A stretch of 64,000 bases of DNA. Source: Entomomonas sp945283395. GTDB taxonomy: Bacteria > Pseudomonadota > Gammaproteobacteria > Pseudomonadales > Pseudomonadaceae. Positions 17,303 through 27,259 of this stretch are shown piece by piece (the first letter of the stretch is position 1; every line of letters starts with the position of its first letter). Location of the stretch: positions 1-64,000 of the forward strand of contig CAMLLC010000002.1 in the NCBI GenBank assembly GCA_946480835.1, read 5' to 3'. A model generated the notes under the pieces. That model saw nothing but the letters and a program-made list of their open reading frames with translations. It searched no databases and was not told the origin of the DNA. The position numbers and the translations under genes were made by a program.

Positions 17303-19141
17303 ATGAGAAAATTTTTATTATTTTATTGTTTACTTATAACTATAACTATAACTATAACTATAACTATCCCTTGCTTAGCGGATGATTTTCTAACAAACCG
17401 TCCAGAACCTTTATATAGTAATAAAAATGTATCAGAACAGGTAAAAGTAGAAGAAGAAAGTGATTTTTTGCCAGCAGAACAGGCTTTTAGAATAGAAAGC
17501 AAACAAAGTAATGATTCACAACGTATTTATTTGACTTTTATTATCGCAGATGGATATTATCTTTATAAAAGTCGTTTTGCTTTTATTAGTAATAACCCGC
17601 AAGTCACTATTAGTGCCGCTAATTTACCTAAAGGCGAGCAGAAACATGATGAATTTTTAGGGGTGGTTGAGGTATATCGCAATATAGTCGAAATAACCAT
17701 TGCTATTAATAATCCTAATAAATTAGCTTTTAATTTAGAAGTTAAGTATCAAGGGTGTGCTGAAAAGGGTCTCTGTTACCCTTCAGTGACAACAGTTATT
17801 GCCAATGGAAGTATTTTACCTGCCTCTCACACCACTATTGAAGAATCTACTAAAAAACTCTCTTGGAGTAACTCCAGTGCTGTGCTCTCTTGGGGAAATA
17901 TATTTTATTATTTTATTATAGGATTAGGATTGGCCTTTACGCCCTGTGTATTTCCAATGTTGCCTATTCTTTCTAGTATCGTATTGAAAGGTGCTGCAGG
18001 CAACCTCAGAGCCTTTATCTTAGCATTAACTTATATTCTTTTCATGGCCATTACCTATGCTATATTAGGTATTTTGATGGGACTATTTGGTGCAGAAGTT
18101 AATTTTCAAGCTCGTTTGCAATCTCCATGGGTATTGATTCCATTTGCTATGTTCTTTTTGGTATTCGCGTTAGCCATGTTTGGCTTATTTGAGCTGCGAT
18201 TACCTACTTTTATTACTAATCCTTTGAATAAGGCATCAGATAAAGCCCATGGAGGATCTTTATTGGGAGCTGCTATTTTAGGTGTATGCTCTAGTTTAGT
18301 CATCTCTCCCTGTGTTACAGCCCCTTTTATGGGTATTTTATTGCATATTGGAGCGACAGGTGATGCCATAGGTGGTGGAATTAGTCTATTTTTTTTAGGT
18401 TTTGGAATGGGAGCTCCTTTATTGCTCATCGCTGCTGGTGGTGGAGCATTATTACCTAAAGCAGGCCATTGGATGATTGTTGTACGAAACGCTTTTGGTG
18501 TCATGCTATTAGGTGTAGTTATTTTGTTAGTAGCAAGGATTATTCCTAGTTATGTTGAATTGATATTATGGGGTATATTGGCTTTAGGTGTTGCAATCTT
18601 TATGGGAACCTTTGACGGTTCATCTAAAACTAGAACACAGAAATTTGCTCAGTTGCTGGGTTTATTTTTAACCATTTATGCTATATGTGCTTGGGTTGGA
18701 GCTTGGCAAGGAAATAGTGATCCTTTGCAACCATTAAAAGGAATTATTAATTCAGGTACAAGAGAAAATATAGATAATAAATGGCAAGTCATTAAAACTA
18801 AGAATGAATTAGTCAATGCATTAGATACAGCTAAAAACAATAAAAAAATAGCTTTATTAGATTGGTCAGCTGATTGGTGTAGAGCTTGTTTAGAAATGGA
18901 ACATAATATCTTTCAAACTCCTGAGGTAATGGAAAAACTAGCTGACTTCCAATTAATTAGGATAGATATTACAGAAACTACAAAAGAGCAAAGAGAGCTA
19001 TTGAATCAGTATAAACTAATAGGTCCACCGGCTATTTTATTTTTTGCTAAAGCAGGTAATGAGCTTATTAATGCGCGTATTATAGGTGAAATGGATCAAC
19101 AAGCATTTTTAAAGCATTTAAAAACTATTAACTTGCAGTAA
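17303..19141 (+). CDS. dsbD: Thiol:disulfide interchange protein DsbD
   Basis: Inner-membrane reductase that passes electrons from cytoplasmic thioredoxin to periplasmic DsbC-type proteins. Layout: signal peptide (1 to about 25); periplasmic alpha domain with the cysteine pair in GCAEKGLCYP; eight-helix membrane beta domain with TPCVFPMLP and SPCVTAPFMG; C-terminal thioredoxin-like gamma domain with WCRAC near residue 535. The ATG at 17303 is preferred to the upstream TTG because it opens the signal peptide. The signal peptide core is built from a hexamer repeat. It heads the dsbD-aroQ-accB-accC-prmA order known in Pseudomonas. Confidence 0.94.
   Translation: MRKFLLFYCLLITITITITITIPCLADDFLTNRPEPLYSNKNVSEQVKVEEESDFLPAEQAFRIESKQSNDSQRIYLTFIIADGYYLYKSRFAFISNNPQVTISAANLPKGEQKHDEFLGVVEVYRNIVEITIAINNPNKLAFNLEVKYQGCAEKGLCYPSVTTVIANGSILPASHTTIEESTKKLSWSNSSAVLSWGNIFYYFIIGLGLAFTPCVFPMLPILSSIVLKGAAGNLRAFILALTYILFMAITYAILGILMGLFGAEVNFQARLQSPWVLIPFAMFFLVFALAMFGLFELRLPTFITNPLNKASDKAHGGSLLGAAILGVCSSLVISPCVTAPFMGILLHIGATGDAIGGGISLFFLGFGMGAPLLLIAAGGGALLPKAGHWMIVVRNAFGVMLLGVVILLVARIIPSYVELILWGILALGVAIFMGTFDGSSKTRTQKFAQLLGLFLTIYAICAWVGAWQGNSDPLQPLKGIINSGTRENIDNKWQVIKTKNELVNALDTAKNNKKIALLDWSADWCRACLEMEHNIFQTPEVMEKLADFQLIRIDITETTKEQRELLNQYKLIGPPAILFFAKAGNELINARIIGEMDQQAFLKHLKTINLQ
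17336..17365 (+). repeat. Hexanucleotide tandem repeat (ATAACT)x5
   Basis: Five perfect copies of ATAACT, inside the dsbD signal-peptide coding region, giving alternating Thr-Ile residues. Unit gain or loss would keep the frame and alter only the hydrophobic core length. Confidence 0.95.
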
Positions 19142-19381
19142 TTGGCAAGTGTTTATTAATGAAGCTAACAATAAATAGTTAGCAAATGTTAGAGTTTAAG
19201 GTTTAATAAATAATTTAGTGCGATTTTTAAAAAAATACGGTAAAATTCGAGGAACGTCGCTTATTATGTATGCATTTTATTTAGTTGAGATTATACTAAG
19301 AAGCTAACAAAAATGATGCTACTGATGGTAAGTAAAATAGCTTTTATATAATAGAACTTCTTTACAATAAGGAAACTCCAT

Positions 19382-19819
19382 TTGGCTGTTTTTTTAGTTT
19401 TACATGGGCCTAATTTAAATCTACTAGGAGCACGTGAGCCTGAGATTTATGGGACAACCACTTTATCGCAAATTAATACAGACCTCCAAACTTATGCCGC
19501 TGAACAAGGGCATAAATTGACTTATTTTCAAAGTAATGCAGAACATGAACTTATTAATCGCATTCATGCTGCACGAGAAGAGCAGGTTAATTTCATCATT
19601 ATTAATCCTGCTGCTTTTACTCATACGAGTGTGGCTCTACGTGACGCATTATTAGGTGTAGATATTCCTTTTATTGAAGTTCATCTAAGTAATGTCCACC
19701 AACGTGAGCCTTTTCGTCATCATTCCTATCTTTCCGATATAGCTGTTGGAGTAATTTGTGGCTTAGGAGCTAAGGGTTATCATTTTGCATTGCAAGCAGC
19801 TATTGAACAATTTAATTAA
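19382..19819 (+). CDS. aroQ: Type II 3-dehydroquinate dehydratase
   Basis: Third step of the shikimate pathway, dehydrating 3-dehydroquinate. Family motifs: LHGPNLNLLGAREPEIYG with the active-site Tyr near 24, IINPAAFTHTSVALRDAL, and EVHLSNVHQREPFRHHSY with the catalytic His near 101. TTG start following AAGGA, which sets the start. Length 145 aa is typical. It lies before accB-accC, the conserved Pseudomonas order. Confidence 0.96.
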   Translation: MAVFLVLHGPNLNLLGAREPEIYGTTTLSQINTDLQTYAAEQGHKLTYFQSNAEHELINRIHAAREEQVNFIIINPAAFTHTSVALRDALLGVDIPFIEVHLSNVHQREPFRHHSYLSDIAVGVICGLGAKGYHFALQAAIEQFN

Positions 19820-19846
19820 ATTTGTATAAAACAGAGAGTTAAAATA

Positions 19847-20311
19847 ATGGATATACGTAAGGTAAAAAAACTAATTGAATTATTAGAAGAGTCTGGTATT
19901 GATGAATTAGAGATTCATGAAGGTGAGGAATCTGTTCGTATTAGTCGTCAAAGCAATAGAGTATTATCGGTTCCAAGCTATACTGCACCTATTGCTCCTA
20001 CCCAAGCAGTACCAGTAACTACGACTTCTTCTATAGCACCTGCAAGTGTTGAGCCTACGCCTATACAAGCTTTAAAAGGTACGGTCGTGCGTTCCCCTAT
20101 GGTAGGGACTTTCTATCGCTCACCTACCCCTGCTGCCCCTTCTTTTGTCGAAGTTGGTCAGTCTGTAAAAAAAGGGGATGTGCTTTGCATTGTAGAGGCT
20201 ATGAAGATGATGAATCACATAGAAGCAGAATTAAGTGGCACAATAGGCGAAATTCTTGTTGAAAATGGTGAGCCTGTAGAATATGACCAGCCATTATTTA
20301 CCATTATTTAA
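19847..20311 (+). CDS. accB: Biotin carboxyl carrier protein of acetyl-CoA carboxylase
   Basis: Carries the biotin that shuttles carboxyl groups for malonyl-CoA synthesis. N-terminal helical region, a Pro/Ala/Thr-rich flexible linker (about 45-75), then the biotinyl domain with EAMKMMNHIE, whose Lys is the biotin site (near residue 120). Only three bases separate its stop from the accC leader, so the two are co-expressed. Confidence 0.97.
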   Translation: MDIRKVKKLIELLEESGIDELEIHEGEESVRISRQSNRVLSVPSYTAPIAPTQAVPVTTTSSIAPASVEPTPIQALKGTVVRSPMVGTFYRSPTPAAPSFVEVGQSVKKGDVLCIVEAMKMMNHIEAELSGTIGEILVENGEPVEYDQPLFTII

Positions 20312-20329
20312 CAGGTGAGAGGACTAGCC

Positions 20330-21676
20330 ATGCTAGAAAAAGTTCTAATCGCCAATAGAGGTGAAATTGCCTTACGCATTTTACGTGCATGTAAAGAGTT
20401 AGGCATTAAAACAGTTGCTGTTTATTCTACTGCTGACAGTGAATTAATGCACTTAGGTTTATCTGATGAATCGGTTTGTATAGGACCTGCGCCTGCTGTT
20501 AAATCTTATTTAAATATCCCAGGTATTATTGCTGCGGCAGAAGTAACAGGCGCAACAGCTATTCATCCAGGATATGGATTTTTAGCTGAAAATGCTGATT
20601 TTGCTGAGCAAGTCGAGAATTCAGGTTTTACTTTTGTTGGGCCAACTGCTGATGTTATCCGCTTAATGGGTGATAAAGTATCAGCCAAAGCGGCTATGAA
20701 AAAAGCAGGGGTCCCCACTGTACCGGGTTCAGATGGACCATTACCTGAAGATGAAGAGCAAGCACTTAAAATTGCTAGAGAAGTAGGTTATCCTGTTATA
20801 ATCAAAGCTGCTGGTGGTGGTGGTGGTCGTGGTATGCGTGTCGTTTATGATGAAGCTGATCTAATTAAATCAGCAAGTTTGACACGGACCGAAGCAGAGG
20901 CTGCATTTGGTAATCCTATGGTTTATTTAGAGAAGTTTCTCGTTAAACCTCGCCATGTAGAGGTTCAAGTATTATCTGATGGGCAAGGCCACGCCATCCA
21001 TTTAGGAAATAGAGATTGTTCTTTACAGCGTCGTCATCAAAAAGTAATTGAAGAAGCTCCAGCTCCTTATATAGATGGAAAGGCTCTAAAAGAAGTTCTT
21101 GAACGTTGTGTAAAAGCCTGTATTAATATAGGTTATCGTGGTGCAGGTACTTTTGAGTTTTTATATGAAGATGGTCGTTTTTACTTTATTGAAATGAATA
21201 CTCGCGTTCAAGTTGAACATCCAGTTACTGAAATGGTAACAGGAGTTGATATTGTAAAAGAGATGTTGCGTATTGCTGGCGGCGAAAAATTATCTATCAA
21301 GCAAAGCGATGTTATAATTCGTGGCCATGCTTTTGAGTGTCGTATTAATGCTGAAGATCCAGATAATTTTATGCCTTCTCCTGGGCTTGTAAAGTATTTT
21401 CATGCACCAGGTGGCAATGGTATTAGAGTTGATTCGCATCTATACGATGGTTATAAAGTACCGGCTAATTACGATTCATTAATAGGTAAAATTATTGCTT
21501 ATGGTAATGATAGAGATGAGGCCCTAGCCAGAATGCGTAATGCGCTTGATGAGTTGGTAGTTGATGGTATTAAAACTAATACTCCGCTTCATAAGAGTTT
21601 GGTGCGAGATTTAGAATTCTGTAAAGGTGGCGTTAATATCCACTATCTAGAACACAAGCTTAATATGAAAAGTTAA
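20330..21676 (+). CDS. accC: Biotin carboxylase of acetyl-CoA carboxylase
   Basis: ATP-dependent carboxylation of biotin on AccB. ATP-grasp motifs: GGGGRGMRVV, the MEKFLV-type lid strand YLEKFLVKPRHVEVQV, HLGNRDCSLQRRHQK, and the catalytic EMNTRVQVEHPVTE. Length 448 aa is standard. The ATG at 20330 follows GAGAGGA. The in-frame GTG at 20315 would add five residues with no support. A strong terminator follows. Confidence 0.97.
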   Translation: MLEKVLIANRGEIALRILRACKELGIKTVAVYSTADSELMHLGLSDESVCIGPAPAVKSYLNIPGIIAAAEVTGATAIHPGYGFLAENADFAEQVENSGFTFVGPTADVIRLMGDKVSAKAAMKKAGVPTVPGSDGPLPEDEEQALKIAREVGYPVIIKAAGGGGGRGMRVVYDEADLIKSASLTRTEAEAAFGNPMVYLEKFLVKPRHVEVQVLSDGQGHAIHLGNRDCSLQRRHQKVIEEAPAPYIDGKALKEVLERCVKACINIGYRGAGTFEFLYEDGRFYFIEMNTRVQVEHPVTEMVTGVDIVKEMLRIAGGEKLSIKQSDVIIRGHAFECRINAEDPDNFMPSPGLVKYFHAPGGNGIRVDSHLYDGYKVPANYDSLIGKIIAYGNDRDEALARMRNALDELVVDGIKTNTPLHKSLVRDLEFCKGGVNIHYLEHKLNMKS

Positions 21677-21701
21677 TAGCATATTAAAGCAGTTTAATTA
21701 T

Positions 21702-21731
21702 AAAAACCTCACAGACCTTTGTGAGGTTTTT
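21702..21731 (+). terminator. Rho-independent terminator after accC
   Basis: Twelve-base perfect arms (AAAAACCTCACA and TGTGAGGTTTTT) around GACCTT, with T-run at the end. It closes the aroQ-accB-accC transcript and lies 25 bases beyond the accC stop. Confidence 0.95.
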
Positions 21732-22063
21732 ATATCCATTTAGAGATTAGCTATAAAAATAATAACCCGATGAATAACTGCTTAATATTTGACTTTAATT
21801 TTTCTAACAAGCAAATAATTTTGATGGAACTAAAATAGTAAAATCATACAATAAATTTAGCGTTATCTACTAATTAATAAAATTGGGTTTATAGTCCTTA
21901 ACAAAATCTTTCATAACACAAATTTTTGTAAAATATCATTCAATTAAAATATAAAATTTAGAGTTAATACTATTAGGATAAATTTGACTAGATAATAAGA
22001 ATTAACCAACAATTTAGGGTAATATAGCTAAACCATCAGCGGATAGTAAAGGAAAGAGGATTT
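21732..22063. other. Gene-free spacer before prmA
   Basis: About 330 AT-rich bases with no open frame or RNA structure I can name. The prmA ribosome site AAGAGGA is at its right end. Confidence 0.6.
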
Positions 22064-22939
22064 GTGGCTTGGTTACAATTACGTATAGCTGTTACTCCAG
22101 AACAAGCAGCTAGTTATGAAGAAGTATTATTAACTTTTGGTGCTGTTTCTGTAACCTTTATGGACGGGGCAGATCAGCCTATTCTTGAACCAGAGTTGGG
22201 AACAACTCCCTTATGGCAACATACGCACCTGCTGGCATTATTTGATGGTGATATAAATGCTGAACTTTTAACCTTTCAATTGGTGCAGCAGTTAGGTGAG
22301 TTGCCAGAATATCATCTGGAAATACTGCAAGATCAAGATTGGCAGCGCACATGGATGGATAACTTTCAACCTATGTGCTTCGGCAAAAAACTATGGATTG
22401 TACCTAGTTGGATTGCAGCACCTAATCCTAATGCTATCAATTTATTGTTAGATCCAGGCTTAGCCTTTGGTACAGGAACACATCCTACCACTGCCCTCTG
22501 CTTAGAATGGTTGGATGAATTTATGCAAGCGGGTTTAGAAGTTATAGATTTTGGCTGTGGTTCAGGTGTTTTAGCTATTGCAGCATTATTGTTAGGGGCT
22601 AAACAAGTAATAGGGACTGATATTGATCCCCAAGCACTACAAGCTTCTAGAGAAAATGCAGAGCGTAACCACATAGTAGAAGAGCTATTTCCTTTATATT
22701 TGCCAGAGGATATGCCAAACGTAACATCTGATGTAGTTATAGCTAATATATTGGCTGGACCTCTTGTGGCATTAGCAACTAAATTAATTCATTTAACTAA
22801 ACCTAAAGGCTGGATTTGCCTATCTGGGATTTTAGAGGATCAAGCAGAAACAGTTAGGACGGCCTATCAACCTTACTGTACATTACAAGCTACAGTTGTT
22901 AAAGAAGGGTGGGTGCGTATTGTTGGGCAACGTAACTAG
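22064..22939 (+). CDS. prmA: Ribosomal protein L11 methyltransferase
   Basis: SAM-dependent trimethylation of ribosomal protein L11. N-terminal recognition domain includes DQDWQRTWMDNFQP. Rossmann core with the SAM-binding VIDFGCGSGVLAIAALLLGA, and the family marker DPGLAFGTGTHPTT. GTG start (22064) after AAGAGGA. 291 aa, normal. It follows accC as in Pseudomonas. Confidence 0.96.
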   Translation: MAWLQLRIAVTPEQAASYEEVLLTFGAVSVTFMDGADQPILEPELGTTPLWQHTHLLALFDGDINAELLTFQLVQQLGELPEYHLEILQDQDWQRTWMDNFQPMCFGKKLWIVPSWIAAPNPNAINLLLDPGLAFGTGTHPTTALCLEWLDEFMQAGLEVIDFGCGSGVLAIAALLLGAKQVIGTDIDPQALQASRENAERNHIVEELFPLYLPEDMPNVTSDVVIANILAGPLVALATKLIHLTKPKGWICLSGILEDQAETVRTAYQPYCTLQATVVKEGWVRIVGQRN

Positions 22940-23023
22940 TCACTATATTGACCCTTTGTATAGATAAGCATAAGATATAGAATCAATAATATATTCGTTA
23001 GTTAAAGTTGTTATTAATAAATT

Positions 23024-23395
23024 ATGATAGATAAACCTCAAACAAACTATATTTTCTGTCAACAGAATGATGACTGGCAACAGGGCTTAAATCAAGACCA
23101 AAATACAGCTACCAAATCAACTGAACCAGAATTAAAGCCTCCTGCTTTATATAAAGTAATTACTTTAAATGATGACTATACCCCTATGGATTTTGTAGTA
23201 GAGATTTTGGAGCAGTTTTTTTATATGACCAATGAAAAAGCCACTCGCATTATGTTACAAGTGCATACAGAAGGGCGAGGAGTCTGTGGTGTGTATACTA
23301 AAGACGTAGCAGAAACCAAATGTTCACAAGTTAATGCTTATGCACGGCAAAATGATCATCCATTATTATGTGAAATTGAGAGCCAAGATCTTTAA
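23024..23395 (+). CDS. clpS: ATP-dependent Clp protease adaptor ClpS
   Basis: Adaptor that delivers N-degron substrates to ClpAP. The core motifs LNDDYTPMDFVVEIL (substrate pocket region) and VHTEGRGVCGVYTKDVAE are intact. The N-terminal extension (first 40 residues, Gln/Asn-rich) is presumably disordered. clpA normally follows clpS; here it does not, and the CRISPR locus occupies the downstream position. Confidence 0.95.
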   Translation: MIDKPQTNYIFCQQNDDWQQGLNQDQNTATKSTEPELKPPALYKVITLNDDYTPMDFVVEILEQFFYMTNEKATRIMLQVHTEGRGVCGVYTKDVAETKCSQVNAYARQNDHPLLCEIESQDL

Positions 23396-23734
23396 GTGAC
23401 AAGTAGATAATATATCCCTTATCAGTAAACTCAAATTTACACTGCATAACCAATACCACTTAAGAATTTTGCCTATCTATAGGACAATCTAATTATCTAA
23501 TGATATTAATTGAGTGATCAAAAACCGCCTATAATTTTCACTTCCTTTTTTAGAAACCCATATTAATTTGCTATTAAATAAATTGCGCACATAACCTTTA
23601 AAAGATATTAGCAAATATTAATATGAATATAATGAGTTTAATAACTAATTAATATGGTTAATTTTTAGATAAATCGATCAGATAAAATAAAGAAAAGTTA
23701 GCAAGAGAATTCATAACTTTTTTATAAGAAAGGT
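23396..23734. other. Gene-free spacer between clpS and the CRISPR locus
   Basis: About 340 AT-rich bases with stops in all frames. No clpA remnant or repeat recognised. It is the left edge of the CRISPR insertion. Confidence 0.55.
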
Positions 23735-23737
23735 AAT

Positions 23738-23824
23738 TAAAACATAGTAGCCATATAGGCTACTATGAGATACGTTCTATAAGAACTTATTTAAGTAACG
23801 GCTCTCACCCCAGATGGCTACAAT
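23738..23824 (-). ncRNA. Type II-C tracrRNA
   Basis: On the minus strand, an anti-repeat begins at 23824 (ATTGTAGCCATCTGGGGTGAG) and pairs with the CRISPR repeat at 28354-28389, differing where a bulge would be. Then come GAGAGCCGTTACTTAAATAAG, resembling the Neisseria tracrRNA core, a small nexus hairpin (GTTC/GAAC, 23774-23786), and a terminator hairpin with 10-base arms CATAGTAGCC/GGCTACTATG (23743-23767) followed by TTTT. Divergent from cas9. Confidence 0.85.
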
Positions 23825-23831
23825 TTTTTAT

Positions 23832-23860
23832 ATTCTAAGAGCTAATTAATTAAAACACAA
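23832..23860 (-). promoter_or_regulatory. Promoter of the tracrRNA
   Basis: On the minus strand, TTGTGT (23855-23860), a 17-base spacer, and TAGAAT (23832-23837). The predicted start falls a few bases before the anti-repeat at 23824. Confidence 0.65.
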
Positions 23861-23928
23861 GTACTATAAATCTTAATACATTAGTCTTAAGTTGTAGAAC
23901 TTTTGAAAATCTCCGTTTCAGAGTATTC

Positions 23929-23948
23929 TATAAGACTATAGTCTTATA
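23929..23948. repeat. Perfect 20-base palindrome upstream of cas9
   Basis: TATAAGACTATAGTCTTATA, fully self-complementary, ends 23 bases before the cas9 ATG. It could be an operator for a dimeric regulator or overlap the promoter. No regulator gene lies nearby. Confidence 0.7.
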
Positions 23949-23971
23949 TTTAAATTGATTAAGGAAAGCAG

Positions 23972-26900
23972 ATGAATAATAAATTGATAATAGGTTTAGA
24001 TATAGGTATTGCCTCAGTAGGTTGGGCTGTATTATTACCTAATGGAACGAATCAGCAAGGACGTATTATTGACTTGGGAGTGCGTTGTTTTGATAAAGCA
24101 GAGCAGCCTAAAACAGGTGAACCGCTAAACCTTGCAAGAAGGTTACAACGTAATACTCGTACACGTCTAGCCCATAAAGTGCAACGTCTTAAAAAACTAA
24201 GAAGGTATTTTAAGCAACAGGGCTTAATAACAACTAGTGATGAAAATACACTTAGAACCCCAGCTAATAGCCTAGATCCTTGGCAATTAAGAGTGAAAGC
24301 ATTAGATCAACTATTAACAGGTGAAGAACTAGCACGAAGCCTTTATCATCTGGTTAAACATCGTGGTTATTATGTAGCGCGTAAAGCAGAAGAACAAGAC
24401 GATGGAAAAAGTGATCAAGGGAGGATGAGCAAAGCTGTTAAAGAGACCAAGCAACTTTTTGAGCAAAAAAACTATCGCACCGTAGCAGAGCTAGTACTAA
24501 ACGAAGATGACTTTAAACAAGCCAGACGCAACAAAGCAGGGGATTATAGGCATACCTTCTACCGTAGTTTATTAAGAGAAGAATTGCATAAAATACTTAA
24601 TAAACAGCAACAGCTCAATAATAGCTTTATAACAGATGAGTTTATCGCGAATGTAGATGAATTATTCTGGTTTCAACGTCCTGCACTAAGTGGCAATGAT
24701 ATTTTAAACATGGTAGGGTATGTACCCATGAAAAAGATCAATATAGAGCCTCTAAATTTACCTTTTCGGCGGAACGTTTTGTATGGTTATCAAACCTTAA
24801 TAATCTAAGAATTAGAGAGGATGGTGATATCAGACCATTAACTCCTCAAGAAAGAACTGCTCTAATAGATTTACCCTTAAAACAACAAACCATTACTTAT
24901 AAAACTTTAAAAAATACCTTAAAAAAGGTGTGACTTTCCAGCTACTAGCTACTTTACAGGAGTAAAGGGAAATACCGAAGAAGAACTAGCCAAAGCAGAA
25001 AGCAAAACCTTTTTTAAAGGAGAAGGCTATCACACCCTAAAAAAAGCTTTTAGTGAGCAGCGTTGGCAGCAACTAAAAGAAGATAACACATTATTAGATG
25101 AAATAGCCACTACCCTTACCATCTATAAAACAGATGAGGATATTGTTAAGCGATTAAAACTATTAGCCCTTACAGAACAAGAAATAAATAACTTGCTCCT
25201 TATCAGCTTTAGTCAATTTAACAACCTTTCATTCGTGGCGCTAAGGAAGCTTATCCCCTATCTAGAAGAAGGGAAAAACTACTATGAAGCCTGTGAACTT
25301 TGTGGCTATCATGCTAAAAACCAACAGCAAAAACAAAAATATTTACCGTCACTGTATGACTATCAGTTTAACCAGAAAACCAAAAAAATTAACCGTATTC
25401 CTGAAATCAAAAATCCTGTAGTTATGCGCGCGCTAAATCAAGCACGTAAGGTATTAAATGAACTAATCAGAAAATACGATTCTCCCGCTGAAATACATAT
25501 AGAGCTAGCCAGAGACTTAGCAAAACCTTTTGAAGAGCGTAACCGTATTCAAAAAGAGCAAGATAAATTTAGACTGGAAAAACAAAAATTAGTAGCGCAA
25601 TTTAATGAGCTGTTTGGACGTAATCCGAGAGGAGCAGAACTACTTAAACTACGTTTATATAAAGAACAATCAGGTAAAGATGCCTATCCACTTTTAAATA
25701 AAACGACTTGTGCCTATTCAGTAGCAACGATAAACCTTAAACTATTATGTGAAGAAGGTTATGTAGAAATAGATCATATTCTGCCTTACTCCAGATCTTA
25801 TGATGATAGCTTAAGTAATAAAGTATTAGTACTTAATAAATCTAATCAAGATAAAGGCAATAAAACCCCCTATGAATATTTGCAAGGAGAAAATAATAGC
25901 CAACAATGGCAAGATTTTGAGATTTTGGTAAAAAATAATAAAAATTACAGCAAACCTAAAAAAGAACGATTATTAAGAAAAAATTTTGGTGAAAAAGCAG
26001 CTAACGAGTGGGCTAGCAGAAATTTAAATGATACCCGTTATATTGCAGATTTCTTTAGTCAATTTGTTAAAGAACATTTACTATTAAGTGATGAAAATGG
26101 ACGCGTAGTTGTCCCTAGTGGTGGTGTGACAGCTACTTTACGTAAGGTCTGGGGGTTAGTAAAAAATAGAGAAGCAAGCGATTTACACCACGCCTTAGAT
26201 GCCTGCGTAATCGCAGCAGCACAACATAAACTAATAATGGATGTAAATATACTTAATAAAAAGCAATTACTAAAGCCAGATCGACAATCCTATGAAAAAA
26301 TAGATAAGACAACCGGCAAAATCAAAAATCTTTTCCCTAAACCTTGGGAGACCTTTAGGGAAGAAGTGGAGGCAAGACTATCAGCTAACCCTAAACAAGC
26401 TATTTTAGCTAAAAAGCTCCCTAACTATAGTCCTGATATGCTTGAGCAAGTAAAACCCGTTTTTGTTTCCAGAATGCCCAAAAGGCGTAATGGAGCGGCA
26501 TTGCACCAAGAAACTATTCGCTCTGCTAAATATCTAGATAAAGGACTTAGTGCGATAAAGAAACCGCTAAGTAGCCTGAAACTAACAGATCTAGACAATA
26601 TAATAGGACGCTTTATGGAAGATGGACAAACCCCCAACCCACGTAATGCCCCCTTTATTAATGCGCTCAAAGCAAGGTTAGAGGCATTTAATGGCGACTC
26701 TAAAAAAGCCTTTGCTGATCCTTTTTATAAACCTAATAAACTAGGTGAAGCGACCCAACAAGTTAAATCTGTTAAGGTATTTGATAAACAAAATGGCGGG
26801 GTTAAAGTTAGAGATGGTATAGCTAATCAGGATAGCATGTGGCAGGTAGATGTTTTTGGAAGGCAAGGAAAATACTATTTAGTGCTTTTGTATCAGATAG

Positions 26901-27259
26901 ATAGGAACCCTAATAAACCGCTGCCTAATAAAGTAGCTACAGCAGGTAAACCTATAGAGGAATGGGTTGTTATGGATGAGTCTTATCAATTTAAGTTTTC
27001 TCTTACTTTAAATGATGGAGTTTATTTAAAAACTAGAAAAAATGAATACTTAGGTTATTTTACAGGATTAAATATTGCAATAGCTGCTATTAATATATGT
27101 AGTCATGATAATAATCAGCAAATAGGAGCAAAAGGTTCAGAAGGAATGTGGAGTAGTATAGGGTTAAAATTAGGGGTAGAAAAATTTGAAAAGCTCAACG
27201 TGAATGTTTTAGGTAGTTGTTGCCCTATTACGCAGGAAAAGCGCCATGGTGTGGCGTAG
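23972..27259 (+). pseudogene. cas9: cas9, type II-C, disrupted by two opposite frameshifts
   Basis: RNA-guided DNA endonuclease, 1,095 codons including stop overall, the size of Neisseria-type II-C Cas9. RuvC-I with Asp10 (IGLDIGIASVGWAV), arginine-rich bridge helix (about 52-80), RuvC-II EIHIELARDL, HNH YVEIDHILPYSRSYDDS, RuvC-III LHHALDACVIAA, and C-terminal PAM-interacting domain. The frame runs to about 24765, where a 1-base loss (near CCTTTTCGG) shifts it to a stop at 24806-24808. The true sequence continues one frame over (AERFVWLSNLNNLRI) until about 24921-24926, where an extra A in an A6 run restores the original frame, which is open to 27259. Catalytic residues all survive. As it reads now, only 278 residues are made. 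Confidence 0.9.

Noticed and set aside
17336..17365. On/off phase variation of dsbD
   Set aside because: Six-base units cannot change the frame, so only length tuning remains possible.
23743..23767. Terminator of clpS
   Set aside because: T-run follows on the minus strand only, and the hairpin fits the 3' end of the tracrRNA.
24809..25192. Programmed frameshift as an explanation for cas9
   Set aside because: Two shifts in opposite directions at ordinary short runs, with no slippery heptamer or stem; decay or sequence error is simpler.
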